Source: Natronococcus sp. CG52
GTDB lineage: Archaea > Halobacteriota > Halobacteria > Halobacteriales > Natrialbaceae
Assembly: GCF_023913515.1 (NCBI RefSeq)
Contig: NZ_CP099392.1
Coordinates: 328,953 to 392,952 of the forward strand
Length of the DNA stretch: 64,000 nucleotides
Direction of reading: 5' to 3'
Under the pieces are notes generated by a model. That model saw only the letters and a list, made by a program, of their open reading frames with translations. It ran no database searches and was not told where the DNA came from. Positions 54,660 through 63,241 of this stretch are shown piece by piece (positions within the stretch are counted from its first letter, which is position 1; every line of letters starts with the position of its first letter). The position numbers were made by a program, and so were the translations under genes.

Positions 54660-56006
54660 TCAAAACGCGCTGTATCCGTTCTCGTAGGGCTTGATTTCGG
54701 GCGATTTACCTTCGATTTCCTGAACGTGCGCCGCGAGCCGATCGCGAAGGTCGTCGGCGACGGTCCGGAAATCCGGCCGGCCGACGAGGTTGACCTGCTC
54801 GTGAGGATCCCGTGCGAGGTCGTAGAGGTAGCGTTCGACGTAGACGTCGCTCGATTTTTCGGCGCTGCCGCCGCGCCATCCCGTCGGTGACGAGGCGGCG
54901 ACGGCGTACTTCCACCGATCGGTTCGGAGCGCCCGGCCGACCTGCGACTCGCTGACCTGGATGAACGCCTCGCCGTCGGTATCGGGAGCGTCTCCGCGGA
55001 CGATCGGCAGGAAACTTTCGCCGTGCATCTCGTCGGGAACGGCGATATCCGCGGCGTCGAGCAGGGTCGGTGGGAGATCGACGAGACTCGTCGGTCGATC
55101 GACGTCGGACCCGTCGTCGAAGCCGGGACCGGCGAGGACCGCAGGCACCCGGACGGCGGACTCGTGAGGAGTGCGCTTGTACTCGCCCGGACGCGTCCGG
55201 AAGTGACAGCCGTGGTCGGACGTGTACGCGACGATCGTCCGATCCCGTACGCCGCGGTCGGATAGCGCACCTAGGAGGTCGTCGACGCACTCGTCGATCC
55301 GCCTGACCATCCCGTAGTAGTCCGGCAGTTCCTCGTACCAGTCGCCGGGTCGGTCCTGTAGGTCCTCAGGAATGTACGGCCGCTTCTCGTACGGTTCCGC
55401 GTACCCGTCCGGCGCGACGTAGGTCCACATATCGTTCTGATTGTGGGGTTCGACGTACGCGACCACGAGGAAGAACGGCTCCGACAGGGATTCGATCGCC
55501 TCGCGCGCGTACTCGGTGAAGGCGTCCGCGCGATACTGCTCGAACTCGACGGATTCTCCGTCGGCATCGAACAGGCGACCTTCCGTGGGGTGTGAGGTGA
55601 ACTCCGGGACGTCCGCGGCGATCCAGAAGTCCTCGTACCCGCCGCGACGCTCCTCGGGCACGGGACTGTCGAAGGTGCCGGCGACGTGCCAGTTCCCGAC
55701 GTATCCGACATCGTAGCCGGCGCCCTTGAACCGCTGAGAGAGGCCCAACTCGTCGGACGAGAGCCCCATCGTGTCACGCCACGCGTCAACTTCGCTCGCG
55801 TACTTTCCGCTCTGGAACGTCGCCCGGAACGGCCCGCAGAGCGGTTGCGGCGTAATCGCCTGTGTCAGGACGGTGCCCTGCCTCGCGAGCGTATCGATCG
55901 CGGGAGTGAGATCCAACGGACACCCGTAGACGCCAACCGTGTCCCAGCGCTGCTGATCGGTCATCACCGCGATGACGTTCGGCCGGTCGTGGTCGTCGTC
56001 GGTCAT
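54660..56006 (-). CDS. Cys-type sulfatase
   Basis: 448 residues. Metal ligands begin in TDQQRWD (about 16-22). The C-x-P-x-R signature is CGPFR, with Cys57 as the residue converted to formylglycine. Downstream, the VGNWHV, VAYVEPHNQND and YTSDHGCHF motifs complete the alkaline-phosphatase-like site. No signal peptide, so it acts inside on imported sulfated sugars, or on small sulfate esters. A maturase would be needed and is not in this window. A TATA-like box at 56031-56038 gives a leaderless start. Upstream lies the IclR 2 gene, with a partial copy of its putative operator between them. Confidence 0.88.
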   Translation of the reverse strand: MTDDDHDRPNVIAVMTDQQRWDTVGVYGCPLDLTPAIDTLARQGTVLTQAITPQPLCGPFRATFQSGKYASEVDAWRDTMGLSSDELGLSQRFKGAGYDVGYVGNWHVAGTFDSPVPEERRGGYEDFWIAADVPEFTSHPTEGRLFDADGESVEFEQYRADAFTEYAREAIESLSEPFFLVVAYVEPHNQNDMWTYVAPDGYAEPYEKRPYIPEDLQDRPGDWYEELPDYYGMVRRIDECVDDLLGALSDRGVRDRTIVAYTSDHGCHFRTRPGEYKRTPHESAVRVPAVLAGPGFDDGSDVDRPTSLVDLPPTLLDAADIAVPDEMHGESFLPIVRGDAPDTDGEAFIQVSESQVGRALRTDRWKYAVAASSPTGWRGGSAEKSSDVYVERYLYDLARDPHEQVNLVGRPDFRTVADDLRDRLAAHVQEIEGKSPEIKPYENGYSAF

Positions 56007-56030
56007 TACTCCCTGTCGCCCTCCCGGGGC

Positions 56031-56038
56031 CTTATATT
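56031..56038 (-). promoter_or_regulatory. TATA box of sulfatase gene
   Basis: TAAATATAAG on the minus strand, centred about 28 bases before the ATG at 56006. Confidence 0.55.
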
Positions 56039-56146
56039 TACCCTCATTCCTGACGGGGGATCGGTTCGAACGCGGCTTATTCGTGGTTCGTGAACGCTCG
56101 ACCGACGCGCTCGAGTGAAGAATTACAGATGTACATCTGTAATAGA

Positions 56147-56935
56147 CTACCGATCGCGGAAGAACGCGTTTTGGATCGAACTGACGGTGCTGCCGACGAT
56201 GCTCGCGAAGTCGGTGCTCGCGTCCTTCTCCTTCATTCGGGTGGCCGGTCCGGAGACGGTGACCGCCCCGATCGCTCGACCGTCCGGATTCGTGATGGGA
56301 TAGGCGATACAGTGTCGATCTTCGCGGTACTCGCCCCGATCGTAGGCCATCCGACGATCCCGGGTCAGTTGGAGCTCGTCCTCGAACGCATCCCGGTCCG
56401 TCACGGTGTTTTCGGTCAGCTTCGACAGTCCGCGGTGGTCGAGGATGCGCTCGCGCTCTTCGAGAGGCGTGTACGAGAGAATGGCCTTTCCACCTGCGGT
56501 CGCGTGCATCGGGAGACGATCACCGACTCTCGCCGCCGTCTCCGGCCGTTTTTGCTCGCTCTCGCGGTTGATGTAGATTCCGTACCCGTGTTCCGGAACC
56601 ATCAGGCTCGCGATTTCGCCGGTCGCCGACGCGAGATTCTCGAGCGGTCGCGCCGCCGCGTCGGAGATCGGGAGGCGAGTGCGGGCGCTCGTGCCGAGTC
56701 CGAGAAAGCTCACGCTCAACCGGTAGGCGCGTCCGTCTTTGACGACGTAATTGAGTCGTCGAAGCGTGTTGAGGTGTTTGTGAACCGTTCCCTTCGCGAG
56801 GTCGAGTTCGTCGGCCAGTTCGCTTACTCCCGCGGCGTCACGGTCCTTGAGCGCCTCGATCACGCGAAAGCTCGTAACCGTCGTCGACGCGGTCGGGCCG
56901 CCATCTTCCGCCGCCGGAATATCCATCGAGCCCAT
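56147..56935 (-). CDS. IclR-family regulator 2
   Basis: 262 residues from the ATG at 56935, chosen because a TTATTTG box (56961-56967) sits about 27 bases upstream; 56926 is also possible. The winged helix covers about 15-75 (VSELADELDLAKGTVHKHLN) and the effector domain carries HATAGGKAILSYTPLEERER. It is a distant paralogue of IclR 1. The sulfatase gene lies downstream on the same strand and the second sugar transporter is divergent. GTTCAC-N5-rTGAAC repeats in the shared upstream region are the likely binding sites. Confidence 0.87.
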   Translation of the reverse strand: MGSMDIPAAEDGGPTASTTVTSFRVIEALKDRDAAGVSELADELDLAKGTVHKHLNTLRRLNYVVKDGRAYRLSVSFLGLGTSARTRLPISDAAARPLENLASATGEIASLMVPEHGYGIYINRESEQKRPETAARVGDRLPMHATAGGKAILSYTPLEERERILDHRGLSKLTENTVTDRDAFEDELQLTRDRRMAYDRGEYREDRHCIAYPITNPDGRAIGAVTVSGPATRMKEKDASTDFASIVGSTVSSIQNAFFRDR

Positions 56936-56969
56936 ACACGGGTAGCCGTAGGCCACCTACAAATAACTT

Positions 56970-57102
56970 GTTCACACACCATGAACGCGGTATCGGGCCC
57001 GCCGAACGATCGCCACTGTCGGGTGCGAACTCGCGTACGGTTCCCCGCCTAAACCGAAACCGATCGATCTTTTCGCGACGGTTCCGTTCACGAGTCGTGA
57101 AC
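56970..57102. promoter_or_regulatory. Two GTTCAC-N5-rTGAAC inverted repeats
   Basis: Site 1 GTTCAC-ACACC-ATGAAC (56970-56986) lies just upstream of the IclR 2 TATA box. Site 2 GTTCAC-GAGTC-GTGAAC (57086-57102) is perfect and its symmetry extends two bases further each side. Same half-sites and same spacing. A partial copy (ATTCGT-GGTTC-GTGAAC, 56079-56095) precedes the sulfatase. Confidence 0.6.
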
Positions 57103-57262
57103 GGCATCGGCGGATCCGATCGACGACCCGCAGTCCCCCTACGGACGATCGCCGATGCGCGGCTACCAGCCTGAGCGGCTGGGCTGTGCCTTATCGGGGT
57201 TCTCGGCTGAGACACCGGTCTGGAGCGCTCGTCGCCCTGCGGCTTCCTCCGGTGACCAAAAG

Positions 57263-57269
57263 CTTAATA
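57263..57269 (+). promoter_or_regulatory. TATA box of sugar ABC ATPase 2
   Basis: TTAATAA centred about 27 bases before the ATG at 57294; fixes this start over the open frame that begins at 57186. Confidence 0.6.
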
Positions 57270-57293
57270 ATGGAGGGCTCGAGCTCTGTTCAC

Positions 57294-58427
57294 ATGGGTC
57301 GTATAGAGGTTCGAAATCTCAGAAAGGTATTCGACGCCGGCGAGGACGAACTCGTCGCCGTCGAGGACCTCGATTTCACCATCGAAGACGGAGAGTTTCT
57401 CGTGCTCGTCGGTCCTTCCGGCTGTGGCAAGTCGACGACGCTGCGCTGTATCGCCGGGCTGGAGACGCCGACGAACGGGGAAATCGTCCTCGACGGCGAG
57501 GACGTCACCCGCGCGAAACCGAAAGACAGGAACATGGCGATGGTATTCCAGAGCTACGCGCTGTACCCGCACATGACCGCCCGAGAGAACGTGAGCTTCG
57601 GGTTGAAGATGACGACCGACCTTCCCGAGGAAGAGATCGACGAACGGGTCGAGAACGTCGCCGAGATGACTGGAATCGAGCAAAACCTCGACCAGAAGCC
57701 GGGAGAGCTCTCCGGCGGACAACAACAGCGCGTCGCGTTAGGTCGGGCCATCGTTCGTGATCCGGAAGTGTTCCTCATGGACGAGCCGCTCTCGAATCTG
57801 GACGCCAAACTCCGCGGGGAGATGCGAACGGAACTCCAGAACCTGCAAAACGACTTCGGCGTGACGACGATCTACGTCACGCACGATCAAACGGAGGCGA
57901 TGACGATGGGCGATCGAATCGCGATCCTCGACGACGGCGAACTCCAGCAAATCGGGACACCCCTGGAATGCTATCATACACCCGTTAACAGGTTCGTCGC
58001 CGGATTTATCGGCTCGCCGAGCATGAACTTTCTGGACGTGAGCCTCAGCGACGGCACGCTCGTCCACGAGGAATTCACCTACGAGCTGTCTGCGGAGACC
58101 GACGAGTCCCTGGAAGTAGACGGAACGGAGTACGCGCTCGGAATTCGTCCGGAGGACATCGAAGTCGTCACGGCGGATACCCCGAACGCGATCGAGGCGA
58201 CCGTCAACGTCGTGGAACCGCTCGGCGATGTCGCCCACGTCAACGTCGATATCGGAGACCGATCGTACACTGCGTCGATCGACGGAACGCCGCGCTGGGA
58301 CCCCGGGCGGGAGATTCACGTCAAATTCCCCGAAAAGAATGTGCACCTCTTCGCGGCCGATACCGGAGAGGCCGTCAAGAACGCAGCGATCGAGACCGGA
58401 GAACGGTCGGTGGACGTACCCGCGTAA
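57294..58427 (+). CDS. Sugar ABC transporter ATPase (MalK/UgpC type) 2
   Basis: 377 residues from the ATG at 57294. Walker A GPSGCGKSTT lies at about 40-49, then the Q-loop VFQSYALYPHM, signature LSGGQQQRVALGRAI and Walker B VFLMDEPLSNLDAKL. The TOBE domain follows (GIRPEDIEVV). It is a close paralogue of the ATPase at 47873. The cognate binding protein and permeases are 1.6 kb downstream, with the alpha-galactosidase gene between them, so the four likely serve one galactoside import route. Confidence 0.9.
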   Translation: MGRIEVRNLRKVFDAGEDELVAVEDLDFTIEDGEFLVLVGPSGCGKSTTLRCIAGLETPTNGEIVLDGEDVTRAKPKDRNMAMVFQSYALYPHMTARENVSFGLKMTTDLPEEEIDERVENVAEMTGIEQNLDQKPGELSGGQQQRVALGRAIVRDPEVFLMDEPLSNLDAKLRGEMRTELQNLQNDFGVTTIYVTHDQTEAMTMGDRIAILDDGELQQIGTPLECYHTPVNRFVAGFIGSPSMNFLDVSLSDGTLVHEEFTYELSAETDESLEVDGTEYALGIRPEDIEVVTADTPNAIEATVNVVEPLGDVAHVNVDIGDRSYTASIDGTPRWDPGREIHVKFPEKNVHLFAADTGEAVKNAAIETGERSVDVPA

Positions 58428-58531
58428 TCGCTCCGAGCACGCCACAAGTTAGGAATCCACGCAGCCGGAACTCGTACGATCACACCGAGAGAGACGTCTC
58501 GCGGTATTATTCTACCCATACTATTCGGTAA

Positions 58532-58539
58532 TTTTATAA
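58532..58539 (+). promoter_or_regulatory. TATA box of alpha-galactosidase gene
   Basis: TTTTATAA centred 27 bases before the ATG at 58563; leaderless start. Confidence 0.65.
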
Positions 58540-58562
58540 CCTCGCCGGCCACGAGTACTCGT

Positions 58563-59870
58563 ATGACAAAGATCGCGTTCATCGGAGCGGGGAGTATGGT
58601 CTTCGCCAAGAACCTGGTCGGGGACATCCTGTCGTTCGAAGCGCTCGAGGACAGCACGATCGCGCTAATGGATATCGACGAGCACCGCCTCGCACAGACG
58701 ACCGAGGTCGCCGAGAAGATGGTCGAGAACGGTCGAGTCGAGGCGACGATAGAGTCGACGACGGACCGACGGGAGGCGCTCGACGGCGCCGACTACGTGC
58801 TCAACATGATCAACGTCGGCGGCACGGAACCGTTCGAGAACGAGATCCGGATTCCGGAGGAGTACGGCGTCGAGCAATCGATCGGGGACACGCTTGGCCC
58901 GGGCGGCATCTTCCGGGGGCTCCGGACGATCCCGACGATGCTCGACGTCGCTCGAGACATGGAGGAACTCTGTCCCGACGCGCTGCTCATGAACTACACG
59001 AACCCGATGGCGATCGTCTGCTGGGCCGTGGACGAGGCCACGGACGTCGAGATCGTCGGACTCTGTCACAGCGTCCCCCACACCGCGGAGGCGATCGCGG
59101 AGTACGTCGACGTTCCCCAGGCGGAACTCGACTACTGGGTCGCCGGGATCAACCACATGGCGTGGTTCCTCGAGTGTACGCGGGACGGGCAGGACGTCTA
59201 TCCGCTGCTCGAGGAAGCGATGGAGGACGAAACGACCTACCGGAAGGACACGGTTCGGTTCGAACTGTTGAAACACTTCGGAGCCTTCGTCACCGAGTCG
59301 AGCCATCACAACTCGGAGTACCTCCCCTACTTCCGCACGGACGAGAAGGTAATCGAGGAGTTGACCGGGACGAACTACGCCGAGCGCATGCCGACCGCGA
59401 CGTACCTCGAGGGCTGGAAGAAGCGGTCCGAGGAGCGGGACAACGCGCTCGCCGACGTCGATTCCGAGGACGTCTCGATCGAACGCTCGGAGGAGTACGC
59501 CTCCCGGCTCATTCACTCGCTCGAGACGGACACGCCGAGACGACTCAACCTGAACGTGCGAAACGACGCGGGTCACATCCGGAATCTGGAGAACGACGCG
59601 TGTGTGGAGGTCCCGTGTCTGGTCGACGGAACGGGTATCCGGCCGTGTTCGGTCGGAAAGCTCCCGCCGCAGCTCGCCGCGCTCGACCGCACCAACGTGA
59701 ACGTTCAGCGCCTCGCAGTGAAGGGGGCGCTCGAAGGGAACCGCGACGCCGTCCACCAGGCGATCAAGCTCGATCCGCTGACGGCGGCCGAACTCGATCT
59801 CGACGAGATTCACGAGATGACCGAGGAACTCATCGCGGCTAACGAAGCGTACCTGCCGGCCCTCAGCTGA
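58563..59870 (+). CDS. melA: GH4 alpha-galactosidase
   Basis: 435 residues. GH4 enzymes use NAD and a divalent metal. The nucleotide fold FIGAGSMVFAKNLV is at 6-19. NYTNPM (144-149), the metal-binding CHSVPHT (C168, H169) and GINHMAW (195-201) follow in order. CHS rather than the CGH-type motif of other branches, together with overall similarity to MelA, supports alpha-galactosidase. No signal, so it acts inside the cell on imported alpha-galactosides and releases galactose. It stands between the transporter ATPase and binding-protein genes. Confidence 0.85.
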   Translation: MTKIAFIGAGSMVFAKNLVGDILSFEALEDSTIALMDIDEHRLAQTTEVAEKMVENGRVEATIESTTDRREALDGADYVLNMINVGGTEPFENEIRIPEEYGVEQSIGDTLGPGGIFRGLRTIPTMLDVARDMEELCPDALLMNYTNPMAIVCWAVDEATDVEIVGLCHSVPHTAEAIAEYVDVPQAELDYWVAGINHMAWFLECTRDGQDVYPLLEEAMEDETTYRKDTVRFELLKHFGAFVTESSHHNSEYLPYFRTDEKVIEELTGTNYAERMPTATYLEGWKKRSEERDNALADVDSEDVSIERSEEYASRLIHSLETDTPRRLNLNVRNDAGHIRNLENDACVEVPCLVDGTGIRPCSVGKLPPQLAALDRTNVNVQRLAVKGALEGNRDAVHQAIKLDPLTAAELDLDEIHEMTEELIAANEAYLPALS

Positions 59871-59956
59871 ACGCGTCCCGCGGCGTCGATCCGGCTCGGC
59901 CAGCTGCTGCACCGTTCTCTCGTCGATCGCTTCCGCGAGAGCTACCGGATGGAAAC

Positions 59957-59966
59957 TTTTATAATA
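59957..59966 (+). promoter_or_regulatory. TATA box of solute-binding protein 2
   Basis: TTTTATAATA, predicted to start transcription near 59988, a few bases before the ATG at 59994; GGAG lies in between. Confidence 0.55.
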
Positions 59967-59993
59967 GTCGTTGCGAACATACGGAGTATAGCG

Positions 59994-61301
59994 ATGAGAG
60001 AGATTAGCAAACGTGAACTTCTCAGAGCCGGCGGAGCGGCGGCAGCCGCCTCGGTCGCCGGCTGTCTCGGGAGCGGCGGTGACGATCAGCTGACCTTCTG
60101 GTGGATCGACGGGGACAGCGACGATTACGAGGATCACAACGAGTGGCTCGCGGAGACCGTCGAGTCGGAGACCGACCGAGAACTGGAGATAACCGGCTAC
60201 GCCTACAGCGACCTGCGCCAGAACGTCCTGACCGGCGGTCGGCAGGGAACGCCGGACGTCATCGAGGGCGTGATCGAGCACCCCGGCGACTACGTCGCGG
60301 CCGACATCATCGAACCGCTGACGGACCGAACCGACGAGATTCCCCACTTCGACGGCTTCCACGAGAGCGCGCTCGACGCGTTCCGGTTCCAGGACGAGCT
60401 CTGGGCCCTCCCCTACACGGGGAACGGCCGCGCACTCGTGTACAACAAGGAGGTCCTCGCCGAGTACGGCTACGAGGACGGTCCGCCGGAGGACATCGAC
60501 GAGTTCATGGAACTCGCGGGGACGATCAACGAGGATCGCGACGATATGAACGGGTTTCACCTGACAACGGAGCGCGGCGAGGTGCGCGCCACGCAGGAGT
60601 TCCTCTCCCACGTCTACCAGCACACCGACGGATCGCTATACGAGTGGGACGGCGACGGCTGGGCGCTGCAGGCGGATTCGGACGCGTTCGAGGCGATCCT
60701 CGGCGACATCTACTACCGGCTGTTCCACGGCGACCAACCGACGGCCGGCTCCGAGTATCAGAGCGCGGGTTGGGAGACCAACGACGTCGGCTTCACGGAG
60801 GGCGAGCACGCGATGATCCACTGCGGGCCGTGGATCGAAGGGTTCCGCGACACGGACGCGCAAGTGGAGATGGTCGAGGAGAACGCGGCAGTGTCGCTGC
60901 TGCCGAAGCACGCGGATGCGTCGGACGCGACCTACATGGAGGTCAAACCGGTGATGCTCAACGCGCACTCGGACGATCTCGACAGCGGGATGGCGGTCGC
61001 GTCGGCGTGGTCGAGTCCGGAAGCGCTCGAGCGAATGGCCGAGATCAACCCGGGTGCGGTCGCGACACCCGTCCACGAGGACGTCGAATCCACGCTCGAA
61101 GACGAGGACTACACGGCGTTCGTCGACGCGTTCGAGAACGGCGTCGCCCCGGCGCCGATCGCGTGGGGATCGGTTCGCGAGGGCATCTACGACGCCATCG
61201 AGAACGTCATCTTCGACGAGCAGACGCCCGCGGAGGCCGCCGACGAGCTGGAACGGGCGCTCGAAGCGGCCGACGTGGACCTCGATCCGGACGCGGAGTG
61301 A
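59994..61301 (+). CDS. Sugar ABC solute-binding lipoprotein 2
   Basis: 435 residues from the ATG at 59994. The signal is SKRELLRAGGAAAAASVAGC with lipobox Cys24. It has one Lys-Arg in place of Arg-Arg, so export by Tat is likely but not certain. The mature part is the two-lobe cluster-B fold: FRFQDELWALPYTGNGRALV at about 124-143 is the hallmark hinge segment. It binds sugar outside the cell and feeds the two permeases encoded immediately downstream. Intact, in contrast to the frameshifted paralogue at 51546. Confidence 0.9.
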   Translation: MREISKRELLRAGGAAAAASVAGCLGSGGDDQLTFWWIDGDSDDYEDHNEWLAETVESETDRELEITGYAYSDLRQNVLTGGRQGTPDVIEGVIEHPGDYVAADIIEPLTDRTDEIPHFDGFHESALDAFRFQDELWALPYTGNGRALVYNKEVLAEYGYEDGPPEDIDEFMELAGTINEDRDDMNGFHLTTERGEVRATQEFLSHVYQHTDGSLYEWDGDGWALQADSDAFEAILGDIYYRLFHGDQPTAGSEYQSAGWETNDVGFTEGEHAMIHCGPWIEGFRDTDAQVEMVEENAAVSLLPKHADASDATYMEVKPVMLNAHSDDLDSGMAVASAWSSPEALERMAEINPGAVATPVHEDVESTLEDEDYTAFVDAFENGVAPAPIAWGSVREGIYDAIENVIFDEQTPAEAADELERALEAADVDLDPDAE

Positions 61302-61364
61302 TTCGATGAAGGACGGACAAGTTCCGAACCGGCGCCCGAAGGCGGATTCCGGAGGGTGTCCGAT

Positions 61365-62276
61365 ATGGCCGTGAGCACGGACCGACTCTCGTCGTACCGA
61401 AAGCAGTTCGTCTCCCTCTCGACGGAGACGTGGCTCGGCTGGGGACTGTTGTTACCGGCAGGACTGTTGATGGGCGTCATCATCCTCTATCCCATCGTCG
61501 ACGGCGTTCTAACGAGCTTCCAGATGCGGTCGTTCCTGCGGCCGGAGGCTCGCGAGTTCGTCTTCATGTCGAACTATCGGATGCTCGTCCAGGACGGCGT
61601 GTTCTGGACCGCACTGTGGAACTCGGCGGTGCTGACCGGCGTATCGGTCGCCCTGCAGTTTCTGCTGGGTCTCGGGCTAGCGCTGTTACTCAAACAGAAG
61701 GTCCCGGGGATCACGATCTTCCGGAGCATCACGATGGTCACCTGGGTTCTGCCAGTTATCGTGATCGTCATCGTCTTTAACTGGCTCGTCCAGCCCGGAT
61801 ACGGCCTCGTTAACCTCGTCCTCGCGGAGTTCGGACTCCCGACGGACTACTGGTTCTCGAACACCACGTGGGCCCTCCCGCTGATCGTTCTGATGCACGT
61901 CTGGAAGAACGCCCCGTTTTTCGCCATCGCGCTGTTCGCCTCGATGCAGTCGATTCCCGACGAACTCTACGAAGCCGCGAGGATGGACGGCGCATCCGCG
62001 GTACAGCAGTTCCGCTACATCACCCTGCCGAACATCTCGTACGTCGCGATGATCATGATCGTGCTACACGTCCTGTACACGTTCAATAACTTCGACTTCG
62101 TCTGGCTCTCGACCGGCGGCGGTCCGCTCCGAGCCACCGAAGTCCTGCCGACGTACGTGTACAAGCAGGCGTTCGACCAGTACCTGCTCGGCTACGCGGC
62201 CAGTATCGGCGTCGTGATGCTCATCATCATGATGACGTTTACCGTCGTCTACGTTAAACTGGAGGATCTCGACTGA
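61365..62276 (+). CDS. Sugar ABC transporter permease (MalF type) 2
   Basis: 303 residues from the ATG at 61365, with GGAGG ten bases upstream; a GTG at 61356 adds three residues. Six membrane segments; EAA loop YEAARMDGASAVQQFRYITL near residue 207. Its TGA shares a base with the ATG of the next permease. Together with the binding protein and ATPase 2 it forms the second CUT1 importer of the window. Confidence 0.9.
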   Translation: MAVSTDRLSSYRKQFVSLSTETWLGWGLLLPAGLLMGVIILYPIVDGVLTSFQMRSFLRPEAREFVFMSNYRMLVQDGVFWTALWNSAVLTGVSVALQFLLGLGLALLLKQKVPGITIFRSITMVTWVLPVIVIVIVFNWLVQPGYGLVNLVLAEFGLPTDYWFSNTTWALPLIVLMHVWKNAPFFAIALFASMQSIPDELYEAARMDGASAVQQFRYITLPNISYVAMIMIVLHVLYTFNNFDFVWLSTGGGPLRATEVLPTYVYKQAFDQYLLGYAASIGVVMLIIMMTFTVVYVKLEDLD

Positions 62277-63154
62277 TGTTGAACACGCTCGTCACCCGAT
62301 TCGAGATGCGCCTTGACGACGAGATGACCGTCCGGCGCGCGGCGTTCGTCTACGCGATGCTCCTGCTGTACTACGGGTTCCTGTTGATCCCGCTGTTCTG
62401 GCTCCTCAGGTCTTCGATCGTCACCGACGAGATGCTGCGCGCGCGGGAAATCAACCTCCTCCCGCTCGCACACGTGACGATCGAAAACTACGCGACGGTG
62501 CTGGCCAGCGGGACGTTCCGGATGTACTTCGTCAACTCCATGATGATCGCGGTTGCCACGACGGTGTTGACGCTCGGCGTCGGCATCCCGGCGGCGTACT
62601 CGGTGAGCCGATTCGACTATCCGGGCCGCGACTACGTCGTACTGGGACTCATCTCGAGCCAGATGCTGCCGCTGGTGCTGGTGTTGATCCCGTTCTTTAC
62701 GGTCATGTTCCGTATGGGACTGGTCGATACCAGAGTCGGACTCGTCTTCGCCCACGCCGTCGGCGTGCTGCCGTTCGTCGTCTGGCTGTTGAAGGGGTAC
62801 TTCGACGCGATCCCCGAAGCGCTGGACGAGGCCGCAAAGATGGACGGCTGCGGGCATCTCGAAATCATGTACCGGATCATCGTTCCGCTATCGCTGCCGG
62901 GGATCGCCGTCGCGGGCTTCTACGCCTTCGTCGGTTCGTGGAACGACTATCTGTTCGTATCGATCCTCTCACAATCGACGGGGACGCGAACCTTGCCGCT
63001 CGGACTGCAGCTCTTCCAGACGGCACAGCAGGTTGACTGGGGCGCGGTTACCGCGGCCGCCGTCGTAACAGCGGTTCCGGTCGTCCTGTTGTTCGCACTG
63101 GTTCGAAAGTGGCTCGTCGAGGGCCTGTCGAACACCGGTGGAAAGGGGGTCTGA
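62276..63154 (+). CDS. Sugar ABC transporter permease (MalG type) 2
   Basis: 292 residues. Six membrane segments; the EAA loop DEAAKMDGCGHLEIMYRIIV lies at about 182-201. The start overlaps the preceding stop by one base (TGATG), so translation is coupled. Partner of the MalF-type protein before it. The galactonate dehydratase paralogue follows with its own promoter. Confidence 0.9.
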   Translation: MLNTLVTRFEMRLDDEMTVRRAAFVYAMLLLYYGFLLIPLFWLLRSSIVTDEMLRAREINLLPLAHVTIENYATVLASGTFRMYFVNSMMIAVATTVLTLGVGIPAAYSVSRFDYPGRDYVVLGLISSQMLPLVLVLIPFFTVMFRMGLVDTRVGLVFAHAVGVLPFVVWLLKGYFDAIPEALDEAAKMDGCGHLEIMYRIIVPLSLPGIAVAGFYAFVGSWNDYLFVSILSQSTGTRTLPLGLQLFQTAQQVDWGAVTAAAVVTAVPVVLLFALVRKWLVEGLSNTGGKGV

Positions 63155-63211
63155 CGCCGCGAGTATTACCTCTCGCGATCGGTCGCTGACGGTCGATCGC
63201 GATGCAGTATC

Positions 63212-63219
63212 TTATTATA
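63212..63219 (+). promoter_or_regulatory. TATA box of second galactonate dehydratase
   Basis: TTATTATA centred 27 bases before the ATG at 63242; leaderless start. Confidence 0.6.
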
Positions 63220-63241
63220 GCAAAATCACGATATAACGCGT

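Noticed and set aside
58665..60623. 652-codon open frame on the minus strand
   Set aside because: Antisense to the GH4 and solute-binding genes, whose motifs are intact; no domain in the antisense product.
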